NCBI GenBank assembly: GCA_030614785.1
Contig: JAUWTJ010000019.1
Coordinates: forward strand, 1-56,201
Origin: Alphaproteobacteria bacterium
GTDB lineage: Bacteria; Pseudomonadota; Alphaproteobacteria; M2410
DNA length: 56,201 nucleotides
Reading direction: 5' to 3'
This document shows positions 18,594 to 27,367 of this stretch, piece by piece. The first letter of the stretch is position 1, and the number at the start of each line of letters is the position of its first letter. The position numbers and the translations under genes were made by a program. The notes beneath the pieces are model-generated. The model worked only from the letters and a program-made list of their open reading frames with translations. It made no database searches and was not told the DNA's origin.

Positions 18594-18765
18594 ACTGTGA
18601 AATGGCGGGATCGGGAATTTCGCGTCTCTCCTAGCACGAATGGCCCGTATGCTCAAATAACTGAGAAGGGTTTGCAAGAACGAGCGGGTCGCAGCTATCG
18701 ACGTCTATCGCATGGCGTTCAGGGCGGTTAAAGTCCAGCCAGGGCAATTGGAGTGGAGATGAGGG

Positions 18766-19452
18766 ATGAGCATGGACCTCGACATCAAGGTGGTTGCGGG
18801 AAAGGATATGACCGCGGATCAGATCGAAGACATCATGTGCCTCTTTGACCAATCCTACAGCAAGGCGAACCATGCCTACTTTCTGAAGTCCTTCGACGTT
18901 ATGCGCTGGATCGCGCTGGCCCGGGATGGAGAGGGTCTCGCAGGATTTGCGGTCGGTGATGCAGTGGAGACGATGCTTCCGCGGCTCGATGAGCCTCAGC
19001 TCGTTGCCATGGCCGGGATCGCCTGTATTGATGCGCGCCATCGAAGGGGAGGACTCTTTGGCCGCCTCGCTCTTGCATCCATGATGGAGAGCGGTCTGTT
19101 CGAGCCTGACCGGCGATATCTCCTGTGCGGGCGTATGGCCCACGCCGCAAGCTATCGTGCCACGGCCAGGTCATCGAACAATGTCGTCCCGCTGGCCGGT
19201 CAGCCGATCACCGCGTGGCACCGGGAGATGATCGAATGCATCGCGGCGCTTTACAAGGTCAATGTCGACCCATTGACTTCAAGGGTCATCGGCAAGGGTG
19301 ATCCGATCGGCTATCCGAAGCTGGAGTATGAGGCAACGGAAGGTGAGCTGACTGTGTTCAGGGATGTCGACCGGGACATGGGAGATTCTCTCCTTGCCAT
19401 GTCGTGGCGGCCCGAACCACCCGAAGGCTGGCTCGATCCGGATGAAACCTGA
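18766..19452 (+). CDS. GNAT-fold acetyltransferase-like protein
   Basis: A 228-residue soluble protein. The middle region has a strand-turn-helix GIACIDARHRRGGLFGRLALASMM, which looks like the acetyl-CoA pyrophosphate-binding loop of GNAT N-acetyltransferases ([R/Q]xxGxG/A) in a slightly altered form, RHRRGGLFGR. N-terminal LFDQSYSKANHAYFLKSF resembles the acceptor-side helix of such proteins. The C-terminal part is less typical and carries no motif I know. GAGATGAGGG precedes the start. It is upstream of an alpha/beta hydrolase on the same strand. I am moderately sure of the fold and do not know the substrate. Confidence 0.65.
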   Translation: MSMDLDIKVVAGKDMTADQIEDIMCLFDQSYSKANHAYFLKSFDVMRWIALARDGEGLAGFAVGDAVETMLPRLDEPQLVAMAGIACIDARHRRGGLFGRLALASMMESGLFEPDRRYLLCGRMAHAASYRATARSSNNVVPLAGQPITAWHREMIECIAALYKVNVDPLTSRVIGKGDPIGYPKLEYEATEGELTVFRDVDRDMGDSLLAMSWRPEPPEGWLDPDET

Positions 19453-19508
19453 GCGCTGCCCTTGCACCCGGCGAGAACATTGTGACAGGGTTGGATGGAT
19501 AGCAAATC

Positions 19509-19514
19509 AGGAAG
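19509..19514 (+). promoter_or_regulatory. Ribosome site before a probable CTG start
   Basis: AGGAAG lies six bases before CTG 19521. It supports use of this rare start codon, because the frame has no ATG, GTG or TTG between the upstream stop (19500-19502) and GTG 19587, and the latter would delete conserved sequence. Confidence 0.45.
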
Positions 19515-19520
19515 CGGCTC

Positions 19521-20270
19521 CTGAGCACATTTTCATCTGACGGCGTTGAGATTTATTACGAGGTTACCGGCGAGGGCGAGCCGATCGTGCTGGTTCACGG
19601 CTTTGCCTCGGACCTGACGCGAAACTGGAAGGATGTCGGCTGGATGGGCTGGCTGAATGATGCGGGGTATCAGGTCATCGCGCTGGATTGCCGCGGCCAT
19701 GGCAAGAGCGCAAAGCTCTACAACACTGAGGACTATACCGGGACGAAAATGCCTGAAGACGTGATCAACCTGATGGATCATCTTGGCCTCGAGACGGCGT
19801 TTCTGATGGGCTATTCCATGGGCGGCATGATTGCGGCGCGGCTTGTTCAGCATCATGAGGACCGCTTCGGAAAGGCCATCCTCGCCGGGGTTGGGGGCTC
19901 CATGCTGAATGCGGGGCGCGGCGACGGCTCGTCCATCGCCAATGCGCTGCTTGCTGAAAGCGTTGAGGATATCAAGGACGCCACTGCCAAAGGCTTCAGG
20001 ACCTTTGCTGAAGCCAGTGGCGGGGATCTCAAGGCGCTGGCGACCTATATGCAGGCCGGGCGCCCGGTTTTCGTCAGCGGGGATTTTGCCGAGCTGACGC
20101 TGCCCGTCCTTGTCATTGCCGGTGAAAAAGACGAACTGGTTGGAAACCCGGCAGACCTGGCAGCCTGTTTTGAAGGCGGCCGTGCAGTCATCGTGCCACG
20201 GCGCGATCATCTCAATACCGTTGGCGACAAGGTCACCCGCCAGGCTGTGATCGAGTTTCTGGCGGAGTAA
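19521..20270 (+). CDS. Alpha/beta hydrolase
   Basis: A 249-residue serine hydrolase. Conserved pieces are DGVEIYYEVTGEGEPIVLVHGFAS (first strands and oxyanion loop, split across the start question), the nucleophile elbow GYSMGGM, the acid in VIAGEKDELVG and the His in RRDHLNTVG. The first strands lie upstream of the first ordinary start codon at GTG 19587, so the gene very likely begins at CTG 19521, which has AGGAAG six bases before. Family members are esterases, lipases or lactonases, so a role in cleaving ester products of the nearby monooxygenases is possible. A palindromic repeat follows three bases after the stop. Confidence 0.8.
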   Translation: MSTFSSDGVEIYYEVTGEGEPIVLVHGFASDLTRNWKDVGWMGWLNDAGYQVIALDCRGHGKSAKLYNTEDYTGTKMPEDVINLMDHLGLETAFLMGYSMGGMIAARLVQHHEDRFGKAILAGVGGSMLNAGRGDGSSIANALLAESVEDIKDATAKGFRTFAEASGGDLKALATYMQAGRPVFVSGDFAELTLPVLVIAGEKDELVGNPADLAACFEGGRAVIVPRRDHLNTVGDKVTRQAVIEFLAE

Positions 20271-20272
20271 AG

Positions 20273-20404
20273 TCCTTCTCCCTCCGGGAGAAGGTGGCGC
20301 GAAGCGCCGGATGAGGGACGATATTTCATCACACTGAGCGGGTCGCCAGGCTAGTCCCTCACCCGTCAGGCTGCGCCTGCCACCCTCTCCCGGAGGGAGA
20401 GGGA
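20273..20404. repeat. Palindromic intergenic repeat, family A copy 2
   Basis: About 132 bases with the same 24-base inverted ends as 14302-14447. The inner sequence differs in length and detail, but the shared block around CCCTCACCCGTCAGGC is retained. It lies between the convergent hydrolase and symporter genes, so it could terminate transcription from both sides. Confidence 0.85.
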
Positions 20405-20414
20405 CTTGATGATG

Positions 20415-22169
20415 CTACCGCGTCACCGGCCAGCGAATGTCTTCCACCAGATGCTGGATGTGATCGGGCGGCGGCGCGGTGAAGTGGGAGACGGTGAGCG
20501 CGACGATCATATTGATGATCATGCCGATGAAGCCGATGCCTTCGGGCGAGATCCCCATCAGCCAGTGGGCCGCATTGTTCATATCCGGCACGATGAACTT
20601 GAAATAAACGATATAGGCAAAGGTGAACGTGAGCCCGGTCAGCATGCCCGCAATGGCGCCTTCCTTGTTCATGCGCTTGAAGAAGATGCCGAAGAAAAGG
20701 GCAGGGAAGATCGATGACGCGGCAAGGCCGAAGGCAAAGGCCACCACCTGAGCGACAAAGCCTGGTGGATTGATGCCGAAATAGCCCGCGATCACCACGG
20801 CGACCGCCGCCGATATGCGCGCATATCTCAGTTCGTTCTTCTCGCTGGTGTCGCTGACAAAGGTTTTCTTGATGAGGTCGTGCGACACCGATGTCGAGAT
20901 CACCAGCAGAAGCCCCGCCGCGGTCGAGAGCGCCGCCGCAAGACCGCCAGCGGCGACGAGCGCGATAACCCAGCCGGGCAGCCCGGCAATTTCCGGATGG
21001 GCCAGTACCATGATGTCCCGGTCGACATAGACCTCGTTGGCGTTGTCGGTTGCGCCATTGGTCAGCAGACGTTCGCCGGCCTGGCCTGCGTCACCGTTAA
21101 AGCTCGGACCACCGACAAAGGGCGCCCCGGCGGCATATTGAATCTTGCCGTCGCCGTTCTTGTCGCGCCACGCGATGAGACCGATGCTTTCCCAGTTTTT
21201 GAACCATTCCGGGGTTGCCTGGTATTCCGTATCTTGCACCGTCTCGATGAAATTATACCGCGCGAAGGCGGCAACGGCAGGCGCTGTCGTGTAAAGGATG
21301 GCGATGAAGATCAGCGCATAGCCTGCCGACTTGCGCGCATCGGATACTTTGGGCACCGTGAAGAAGCGCACGATGACGTGGGGCAGCCCGGCGGTGCCGA
21401 TCATCAGCGCCGCCGTGATGGCAAAGACATCGATCTTTGACTTTGTGCCGTCGGTAAAGGCAGCAAAGCCGAGTTCGGTCAGGGTGCCGTCGAGCCGCTC
21501 CAGCAGATGAACCCCGGAGCCATCGGCCAGCGTGGAGCCAAAGCCGAGCTGCGGGATCGGGTTACCGGTGATCATCATGGAGATAAAGATCGCGGGCACC
21601 AGATAGGCGAAGATCAGCACGCAATATTGCGCAACCTGGGTGTAGGTGATGCCCTTCATGCCGCCCATCACGGCGTAGAAGAACACGATCCCCATTCCGA
21701 TGAAGACGCCGGTGTTGATATCGACCTCAAGAAAACGCGAGAACACAATCCCGACGCCGCGCATTTGACCCGCCACATAGGTAAAGGAAATCACGATCAG
21801 GCAGATCACGGCAATGACCCGCGCGGCCTTTGAATAATACCGCTCGCCGACAAAGTCCGGCACCGTGAACTGGCCAAACTTGCGCAGGTAGGGCGCAAGG
21901 AGGAGGGCCAGCATGACATAGCCGCCGGTCCAACCCATCAGGTAGACCGATCCGTCATAGCCGGAGAAGGCGATGATCCCGGCCATGGAGATGAACGAGG
22001 CGGCACTCATCCAGTCGGCGGCGGTCGCCATGCCGTTGAGCAGCGGGGGCACATGCCCGCCTGCGACATAGAACTCTTTGGTGGTGTTGGCGCGCGACCA
22101 GATGGCGATGCCGATGTAGAGCGCGAAGGACAGGCCGACGAAGAGATAGATCAGGGTTTGCGTTTCCAT
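20415..22169 (-). CDS. Sodium:solute symporter, large subunit (VC_2705/ActP-like)
   Basis: A 584-residue membrane protein of the SSS family. It opens with TLIYLFVGLSFALYIGIAIW and KEFYVAGGHVPPLLNGMATAADWMSAASFISMAG, the diagnostic start of the acetate-type symporters, and has about thirteen helices. A long insertion of about 80 hydrophilic residues near 280-370 (with a calcium-loop-like DKNGDGKIQ) is found in the VC_2705 subgroup. The gene is preceded by a DUF4212 small-subunit gene whose stop overlaps its ATG (TAATG), as is usual for this two-gene transporter. It probably imports short carboxylates with sodium. The insertion might sense calcium, but that is inference. Confidence 0.88.
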   Translation of the reverse strand: METQTLIYLFVGLSFALYIGIAIWSRANTTKEFYVAGGHVPPLLNGMATAADWMSAASFISMAGIIAFSGYDGSVYLMGWTGGYVMLALLLAPYLRKFGQFTVPDFVGERYYSKAARVIAVICLIVISFTYVAGQMRGVGIVFSRFLEVDINTGVFIGMGIVFFYAVMGGMKGITYTQVAQYCVLIFAYLVPAIFISMMITGNPIPQLGFGSTLADGSGVHLLERLDGTLTELGFAAFTDGTKSKIDVFAITAALMIGTAGLPHVIVRFFTVPKVSDARKSAGYALIFIAILYTTAPAVAAFARYNFIETVQDTEYQATPEWFKNWESIGLIAWRDKNGDGKIQYAAGAPFVGGPSFNGDAGQAGERLLTNGATDNANEVYVDRDIMVLAHPEIAGLPGWVIALVAAGGLAAALSTAAGLLLVISTSVSHDLIKKTFVSDTSEKNELRYARISAAVAVVIAGYFGINPPGFVAQVVAFAFGLAASSIFPALFFGIFFKRMNKEGAIAGMLTGLTFTFAYIVYFKFIVPDMNNAAHWLMGISPEGIGFIGMIINMIVALTVSHFTAPPPDHIQHLVEDIRWPVTR

Positions 22170-22492
22170 TACTCGCCCTCCATCACGTCATAGCTGTCCG
22201 GCTCGCCCTTGTCGTCGAGACCGTATTTCAGATCAAGCCGGTGCATGGCGTAGACATAGATGAAGATGAGCGCGATGAAGATGAAGATGGAGCCTTGCTG
22301 GGCAAACCAGAACCCGAGCTTGAACCCGCCGATCTGAATAGTATTCAGCGCATCAACAAAAAGGATCCCGGCGCCAAAGGAAACCAGAAACCAGACGGCC
22401 ATGAGCCCGCCAACCAGTTTCAGGTTTGCCTTCCAATAGGCGTTGGTATCTCTTTTTGCAGCAGCCGTAACATCAGATGGTGCATCGGACAT
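22169..22492 (-). CDS. DUF4212 small subunit of sodium:solute symporter
   Basis: A 107-residue membrane protein with two helices: LVGGLMAVWFLVSFGAGILF and a second around FIFIALIFIYVYAM. The ending YAMHRLDLKYGLDD is typical of DUF4212 proteins, which are encoded immediately upstream of VC_2705-type SSS transporters and are thought to be their small partner. The TAATG overlap with the large subunit gene indicates translational coupling and equal expression. Confidence 0.88.
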   Translation of the reverse strand: MSDAPSDVTAAAKRDTNAYWKANLKLVGGLMAVWFLVSFGAGILFVDALNTIQIGGFKLGFWFAQQGSIFIFIALIFIYVYAMHRLDLKYGLDDKGEPDSYDVMEGE

Positions 22493-22551
22493 AGAATGGC
22501 CCTCACTTTCGAATCAGAAAAGTCAGAGCCATTCTAATGCAGACCAATTGC

Positions 22552-23799
22552 CTACCACATATTATGTTTTTGAGCCTCGGCGCGGCCGACGACCATGTGG
22601 TGGACTTCATCGGGACCGTCGGCGAAGCGCAGGTGACGCTGGTGGGCGTACATGGCGGCGAGCGGTGTCCATTGTGAGATACCGGTGGCACCGTGCATCT
22701 GGATGGCCTGGTCGATAATCTGGCACACTCTTTCGGGCACCATGGCTTTTACAGCACTGACATAGACCCGGGCTTCCTTGTTACCCAGCACGTCCATGGC
22801 CTTGGCGGCCTGCAGCACCATCAGACGCATGGCATCAAGGTCGATGCGGGCGCGTGAAATGACTTCGACGTTCTTGCCCAGTTTGAGAATGGTCTTGCCG
22901 AAGGCCTCGCGGCTGCCGGCCCGTTTGACCATCATCTCCAGCGCCAGTTCGCCCTGGCCCAGAGAGCGCATGCAATGGTGAATACGGCCAGGTCCGAGGC
23001 GGACCTGAGAAATTTCAAAGCCGCGTCCTTCGCCCAAAAGCATGTTGTCTTTTGGAACCCGTACATTGTCGAACTTGATGTGCATGTGGCCGCGCGGCGC
23101 ACCGTCTTCGCCCATCGCCATCATGCCCTCAAGGATATTGACTCCGGGGGTATCGATGGGAACCAGGATTTGCGACTGCTGCTTTGAGGACGGAGCATCC
23201 GGGCTGGTCTTGACCATGGTAATCATGATCTTGCAACGCGGGTCTCCGGCACCGGAGATATAATATTTCTCACCGTTGATGACCCACTCGTCGCCTTCCA
23301 GCACGGCGCTCGTGGAGATGTTCTTGGCATCGGACGAGGCCACATTGGGCTCGGTCATGGCATAGGCGGAGCGGATTTCGCCGTTGAGAAGGGGCTTGAG
23401 CCACTTTTCCTTTTGCTCCGGGGTGCCGACGCGTTCCAGCACTTCCATGTTGCCGGTGTCGGGCGCGCTGCAGTTCAGGGTTTCAGAGGCCAGAGCGTAT
23501 TTCCCCAGTTCTGCAGCAATATAGGCGTAATCAAGATTGGTCAGGCCGTCACCGATTTCAGAATCCGGCAGAAAGAAGTTCCACAACCCGCTCTCCTTGG
23601 CTTTTGCCTTGGCGCCCTCAAGCAGCTCCAGCTGGCGCGGATGCCACGTCCAGCGGTCCTCCTTTTCGGCATTCAGCGCGTAGAATTCCTCGGTTATCGG
23701 TATCACATTCTGTTCAATATGCTCTTTTACTGCATACATGAGAGGCTGTGATTTTTCTGACATTGCCAGGTTGAATAGGCTTTGATCGGCATCTGACAT
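22552..23799 (-). CDS. Acyl-CoA dehydrogenase
   Basis: A 415-residue flavoenzyme of the acyl-CoA dehydrogenase family, which forms an alpha,beta double bond in acyl-CoA thioesters with FAD. Visible are YAMTEPNVASSDAKNI (FAD-binding), the ITMVKTSPDA loop, GRGFEISQVRLGPGRIHHCMRSLG and the C-terminal QMHGATGISQWTPLA region. No catalytic Glu can be pinned down safely. It is of the longer ACAD10/11-like type. ATG 23799 is preferred because TGAGGA precedes it; the frame extends five codons more. It is upstream of the symporter on the same strand and follows an EthA-type monooxygenase, suggesting fatty-acid or ketone oxidation. Confidence 0.85.
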   Translation of the reverse strand: MSDADQSLFNLAMSEKSQPLMYAVKEHIEQNVIPITEEFYALNAEKEDRWTWHPRQLELLEGAKAKAKESGLWNFFLPDSEIGDGLTNLDYAYIAAELGKYALASETLNCSAPDTGNMEVLERVGTPEQKEKWLKPLLNGEIRSAYAMTEPNVASSDAKNISTSAVLEGDEWVINGEKYYISGAGDPRCKIMITMVKTSPDAPSSKQQSQILVPIDTPGVNILEGMMAMGEDGAPRGHMHIKFDNVRVPKDNMLLGEGRGFEISQVRLGPGRIHHCMRSLGQGELALEMMVKRAGSREAFGKTILKLGKNVEVISRARIDLDAMRLMVLQAAKAMDVLGNKEARVYVSAVKAMVPERVCQIIDQAIQMHGATGISQWTPLAAMYAHQRHLRFADGPDEVHHMVVGRAEAQKHNMW

Positions 23800-23893
23800 C
23801 TTTGGCGTCCTCATTTTTGATTTTTGTTATATTGAAGTGTCTGACTGCGGCCCGCATCTGTCAACCTACATCGACAGCACTGAGCGATCCCGA

Positions 23894-25357
23894 TCAGGAG
23901 AAGTTGAGCGTGCCGTCATCCAGGTCCATGGCGGGCAATGCGTCTTTATCCACGTTATAGTCCTGTGTGTGGATCCACGGCGCATGGTCGCCCTTTTTGG
24001 GCATAAGATCCACACCGCGCATGATGTAGCCAGGATTGAAGTCATCGGTGTCGAAGAAGGGCAGGGCCGGCATGTCCTGGTCTTCCTTGCGGAGCTCGGG
24101 AGCACAAACTGTGACACCCTTTGCTTTCATATGATTGAGAAGGCGGCACACGAACGTGGAAATCATATCGGCCCGCATGGTCCAGCTGGTTCTGAGATAG
24201 CCAAACACCCACGCCATGTTTGGTATGTCGGAAAACATGACGCCCTGGTATGTCCAGGTATCTGCAAAGTCGAGCGGTTTGTCATCTATGGTGAAAGCGA
24301 TATCGCCAAGAACACACAGATTGAAGCCCGTCGCTGTAATAATGATATCGGCTTCCAGTTCCTTGCCGGATTTGAGCTGGATGCCTTTTTCGGTGAAGGT
24401 CTCGATCTGGTCGGTGACAACCGAGGCCTTGCCCGACGAGATGCCTTTAAAGAGATCGCCATCGGGTACAAATGCGACGCGCTGGCTCCACGGGCGGTAG
24501 CTCGGTGTGAAGTGTTGCTCCACGTCGAAGTCCGGTCCCAGATGTTCGCGGGCGGCAGCAATCAGCTCCTCTTTCACCGCTTCGGGTTCATCATAGGTGC
24601 GTTGAACGAGAACATTCTGATCGTGTAGAATCTTTTTGCGAACAATCTCGTGGACCCATTCCTCGGGAATGTCGAGCTCGCGGAGCATATCCGCCACCTC
24701 GTTGCGATTTTCGGCCGGAATGAAATAGGTCGGCGAGCGCTGCAGCATGGTGATGTGCTCGCACTCTTCCGCCATGGCAGGGATGATCGTTGCCGCCGTG
24801 GCACCAGAGCCAATGACCAACACCTTCTTGCCTTTGTAGTTGAAATTCTCCGGCCAGGTCTGCGGGTGGACAATTTCACCCTGGAATTGATCCATGCCCT
24901 TGAAGTCAGGTGTATAGCCTTTGGCGTGCCGGTAATAGCCCTGACACATCCACAGAAAATTGCATGTGATTTGGACGGTCTCGCCGGTGTTCTTTTGCAG
25001 GGCCGTAAGTGTCCAGAGTTTGGCCTCGCTCGACCAGCTGGCGCTCTTTATCTGATGTTGATAGCGAATGTTTTTGTCGATGCCATTTTCCTCGATAACC
25101 TCGTTCATATATTTGAGGATTTCATCGGCGGAGGCAATCGGCGCGCTGGTCCAGGGTTTGAACTTGTAGCCGAAGGTGTAGAGATCGCTGTCCGAGCGGA
25201 TGCCGGGGTAGGTGTGTGTCAGCCAAGTCCCGCCGAAACTTTCCTGATTTTCCAGGATGGCATAAGATTTATCCGGACACTGATCCCGCAGATGGTATGC
25301 GGCGCTGATGCCGGAAATTCCGGCACCCACAATCAAAACGTCAAAATGCTGAACCAC
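23894..25357 (-). CDS. EthA-like flavin-containing Baeyer-Villiger monooxygenase
   Basis: A 487-residue protein very like Mycobacterium tuberculosis EthA in length and sequence landmarks: VLIVGAGISGISAAYHL (FAD site), GGTWLTHTYPGIRSDSDLYTFGY, the BVMO fingerprint FQGEIVHPQTWP, VIGSGATAATI (NADPH site), HITMLQRSPTY and ADIIITATGFNL. EthA oxidises ketones and activates thioamide drugs. The natural role is usually ketone breakdown. It is divergent from the acyl-CoA synthetase and upstream of the acyl-CoA dehydrogenase on the same strand. A second, larger BVMO is at 12371-14296, so the organism seems to have more than one ketone oxidation route. Confidence 0.9.
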   Translation of the reverse strand: MVQHFDVLIVGAGISGISAAYHLRDQCPDKSYAILENQESFGGTWLTHTYPGIRSDSDLYTFGYKFKPWTSAPIASADEILKYMNEVIEENGIDKNIRYQHQIKSASWSSEAKLWTLTALQKNTGETVQITCNFLWMCQGYYRHAKGYTPDFKGMDQFQGEIVHPQTWPENFNYKGKKVLVIGSGATAATIIPAMAEECEHITMLQRSPTYFIPAENRNEVADMLRELDIPEEWVHEIVRKKILHDQNVLVQRTYDEPEAVKEELIAAAREHLGPDFDVEQHFTPSYRPWSQRVAFVPDGDLFKGISSGKASVVTDQIETFTEKGIQLKSGKELEADIIITATGFNLCVLGDIAFTIDDKPLDFADTWTYQGVMFSDIPNMAWVFGYLRTSWTMRADMISTFVCRLLNHMKAKGVTVCAPELRKEDQDMPALPFFDTDDFNPGYIMRGVDLMPKKGDHAPWIHTQDYNVDKDALPAMDLDDGTLNFS

Positions 25358-25639
25358 TTTTTACTCCCTCTTCCGGGCATTCTTGTGTGCCCTGGTTTTG
25401 TTGGAGGCTTTGCCCCGCTGCGATCATTGAAGTTCAATATCGACCCAAATCATGTCAGCTGGCTCTCCGGCTGTCAATTCACTCACCTGTCGGATTTGGT
25501 AGCAGAGTTGGCGCAATTCTGCGATTTGACGGCAAACATGACAGTGGTGTTGATAACGTCTCGCGATTGTTGGCGGGTGTGTGATTGACGATTTGTTTGC
25601 AGTGATGATAGTTAATCTGTGTTCAAGGGAGGCTACACT

Positions 25640-27247
25640 ATGGTGCTGACGATCTCACATGCTCACGGCCCGGCTGAGCCTGCGCTCAGGGACCTGACCA
25701 TTGGGGCGCTGCTGAAGGAAGCCGCAACCGAATGCCCGGACCGCATTGCGGTCATAGCCGGGACGCCTGATCCGGCGGGGCGGCGGCAATGGACCTATGC
25801 AGAGCTTTATGATGAGGCGATGTGTCTGGCGCGCGCCCTGCGCAGCCGGTTTGAGCCGGGCGAGCGGATTGCCATCTGGGCGCCCAACATACCCGAATGG
25901 ATCATTACCGAATTTGGCTCAGCGCTGGCCGGAACCGTTCTGGTCACCGTCAATCCATCGTATCAGCCGCATGAAGTTGAATATGTGCTGAACCAGTCAC
26001 GCAGCGCCGGTATTCTCGTTATGTCGGAGTTTCGCGGCAACCAGATGGCAAAGCATGTCGAGGCGGTGCGCGGCAAGTGCCCCGAGCTTCGCGAGGTCAT
26101 GTTGTTTGATGACTGGGATGCGCTGATCAAGGAGGGGCGCGAAAGCGATATCGAACTGCCTGATGTGAAGCCTGAAGACCCGACCATGATCCAGTACACC
26201 TCCGGCACGACGGGCTTTCCGAAAGGCGCGCTGCTGCATCATCGCGGGCTCGTCAATAATGGCACGCACACAGTCAAGCGCATGGGCCTCAGCGAGGGCG
26301 ACATCTGGGTGACGATGATGCCGCTGTTTCATACCGGCGGCTGCGTCCTGTGTGTGCTGGGCTGTGTCGGCATGCGTGGCACGCAGGTTGTTATAGAGCA
26401 ATTTGAACCGGGACTGGCACTTGAAATAATCGAGACCTATAAGGCGAGAGCGCTGCTCGGCGTGCCGACCATGCTGATTGCCATGATGGAACATCCTGAT
26501 TTTGTCAGCCGCAACCTGTCATCGCTGGAATTTGCCTGCTCCGGTGGCTCGACCGTGCCTGCTGCTCTGGTCAAGAAACTGGAAGACACGCTGGGCGTGG
26601 CCTTTACCATTGTCTTTGGTCAAACGGAATGTTCGCCGGTTGCGTCCATGACGAAGCCGGATGATACCCTGGAAGACAAGGCCGACACGCTTGGTATTCC
26701 CATGCCCAATGTTGAGGTCAAGATTGTTGATCCTGAAACCGGCGAGACCGTTCCGTTAAATACTGTCGGTGAATATTGCACACGCGGCTATCACGTCATG
26801 CATGGTTACTTTGAGAATGATGAGGCGACCGCTGCTGCCATTGACGGCGAGGGCTGGCTGCATACGGGTGACCTGTGCTCGATGGATGAGCGCGGCTATT
26901 GCAAGGTTGAGGGACGGCTGAAGGATATGATTATTCGCGGCGGCGAGAATATCTATCCGCGCGAAATTGAGGAGCTGTTATTTCACCATGACAGTGTCGG
27001 CGAGGTGGCGGTGGTCGGCCTGCCTGATGACAGGCTTGGCGAGGTTGTCGGCGTGTTCTTGCGCGCCGCACCGGGGCAGGTGATTGAAAAGGAGGCGCTG
27101 TTTGCGTATTTAAGGCAGCAGTTGAGCCCACAGAAGACACCGAGGCACTGGTTCACTGTCGATGAATTCCCGCTCACCGGTTCCGGCAAGATCCAGAAGT
27201 TCGTTCTTCGCGACGAATGGGGAAAAGGTGCGTTCACCGAGCTTTGA
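25640..27247 (+). CDS. AMP-binding acyl-CoA synthetase
   Basis: A 535-residue ATP-dependent acyl-CoA ligase. It has the phosphate-binding YTSGTTGFPKGALLHH, the adenine-binding FGQTECSP, GWLHTGDLCSMDERGYCK, RLKDMIIRGGENIYPREIEE and the final catalytic lysine region GSGKIQKFVLRDEW. It activates fatty or aromatic acids as CoA thioesters in the cytoplasm. ATG 25640 is supported by AGGGAGG just upstream; a longer GTG start is unlikely. It is divergent from the EthA-like gene, sharing a 280-base control region, so the pair probably belongs to one pathway. Confidence 0.9.
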   Translation: MVLTISHAHGPAEPALRDLTIGALLKEAATECPDRIAVIAGTPDPAGRRQWTYAELYDEAMCLARALRSRFEPGERIAIWAPNIPEWIITEFGSALAGTVLVTVNPSYQPHEVEYVLNQSRSAGILVMSEFRGNQMAKHVEAVRGKCPELREVMLFDDWDALIKEGRESDIELPDVKPEDPTMIQYTSGTTGFPKGALLHHRGLVNNGTHTVKRMGLSEGDIWVTMMPLFHTGGCVLCVLGCVGMRGTQVVIEQFEPGLALEIIETYKARALLGVPTMLIAMMEHPDFVSRNLSSLEFACSGGSTVPAALVKKLEDTLGVAFTIVFGQTECSPVASMTKPDDTLEDKADTLGIPMPNVEVKIVDPETGETVPLNTVGEYCTRGYHVMHGYFENDEATAAAIDGEGWLHTGDLCSMDERGYCKVEGRLKDMIIRGGENIYPREIEELLFHHDSVGEVAVVGLPDDRLGEVVGVFLRAAPGQVIEKEALFAYLRQQLSPQKTPRHWFTVDEFPLTGSGKIQKFVLRDEWGKGAFTEL

Positions 27248-27367
27248 CGGGTGCGCGGCTTGGGTCTGGTCCGTACTAATAGATTAGTATATTAACCAAA
27301 TATTATCGGTGGGGCTTGATACTCGGAATGCGATTGGATTGCCAGCGTCCGCGCTGGTCGTTTTGTT

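Noticed and set aside
24650-25588. 312-codon plus-strand frame
   Set aside because: Antisense to the EthA-like monooxygenase gene, which is clear by homology.
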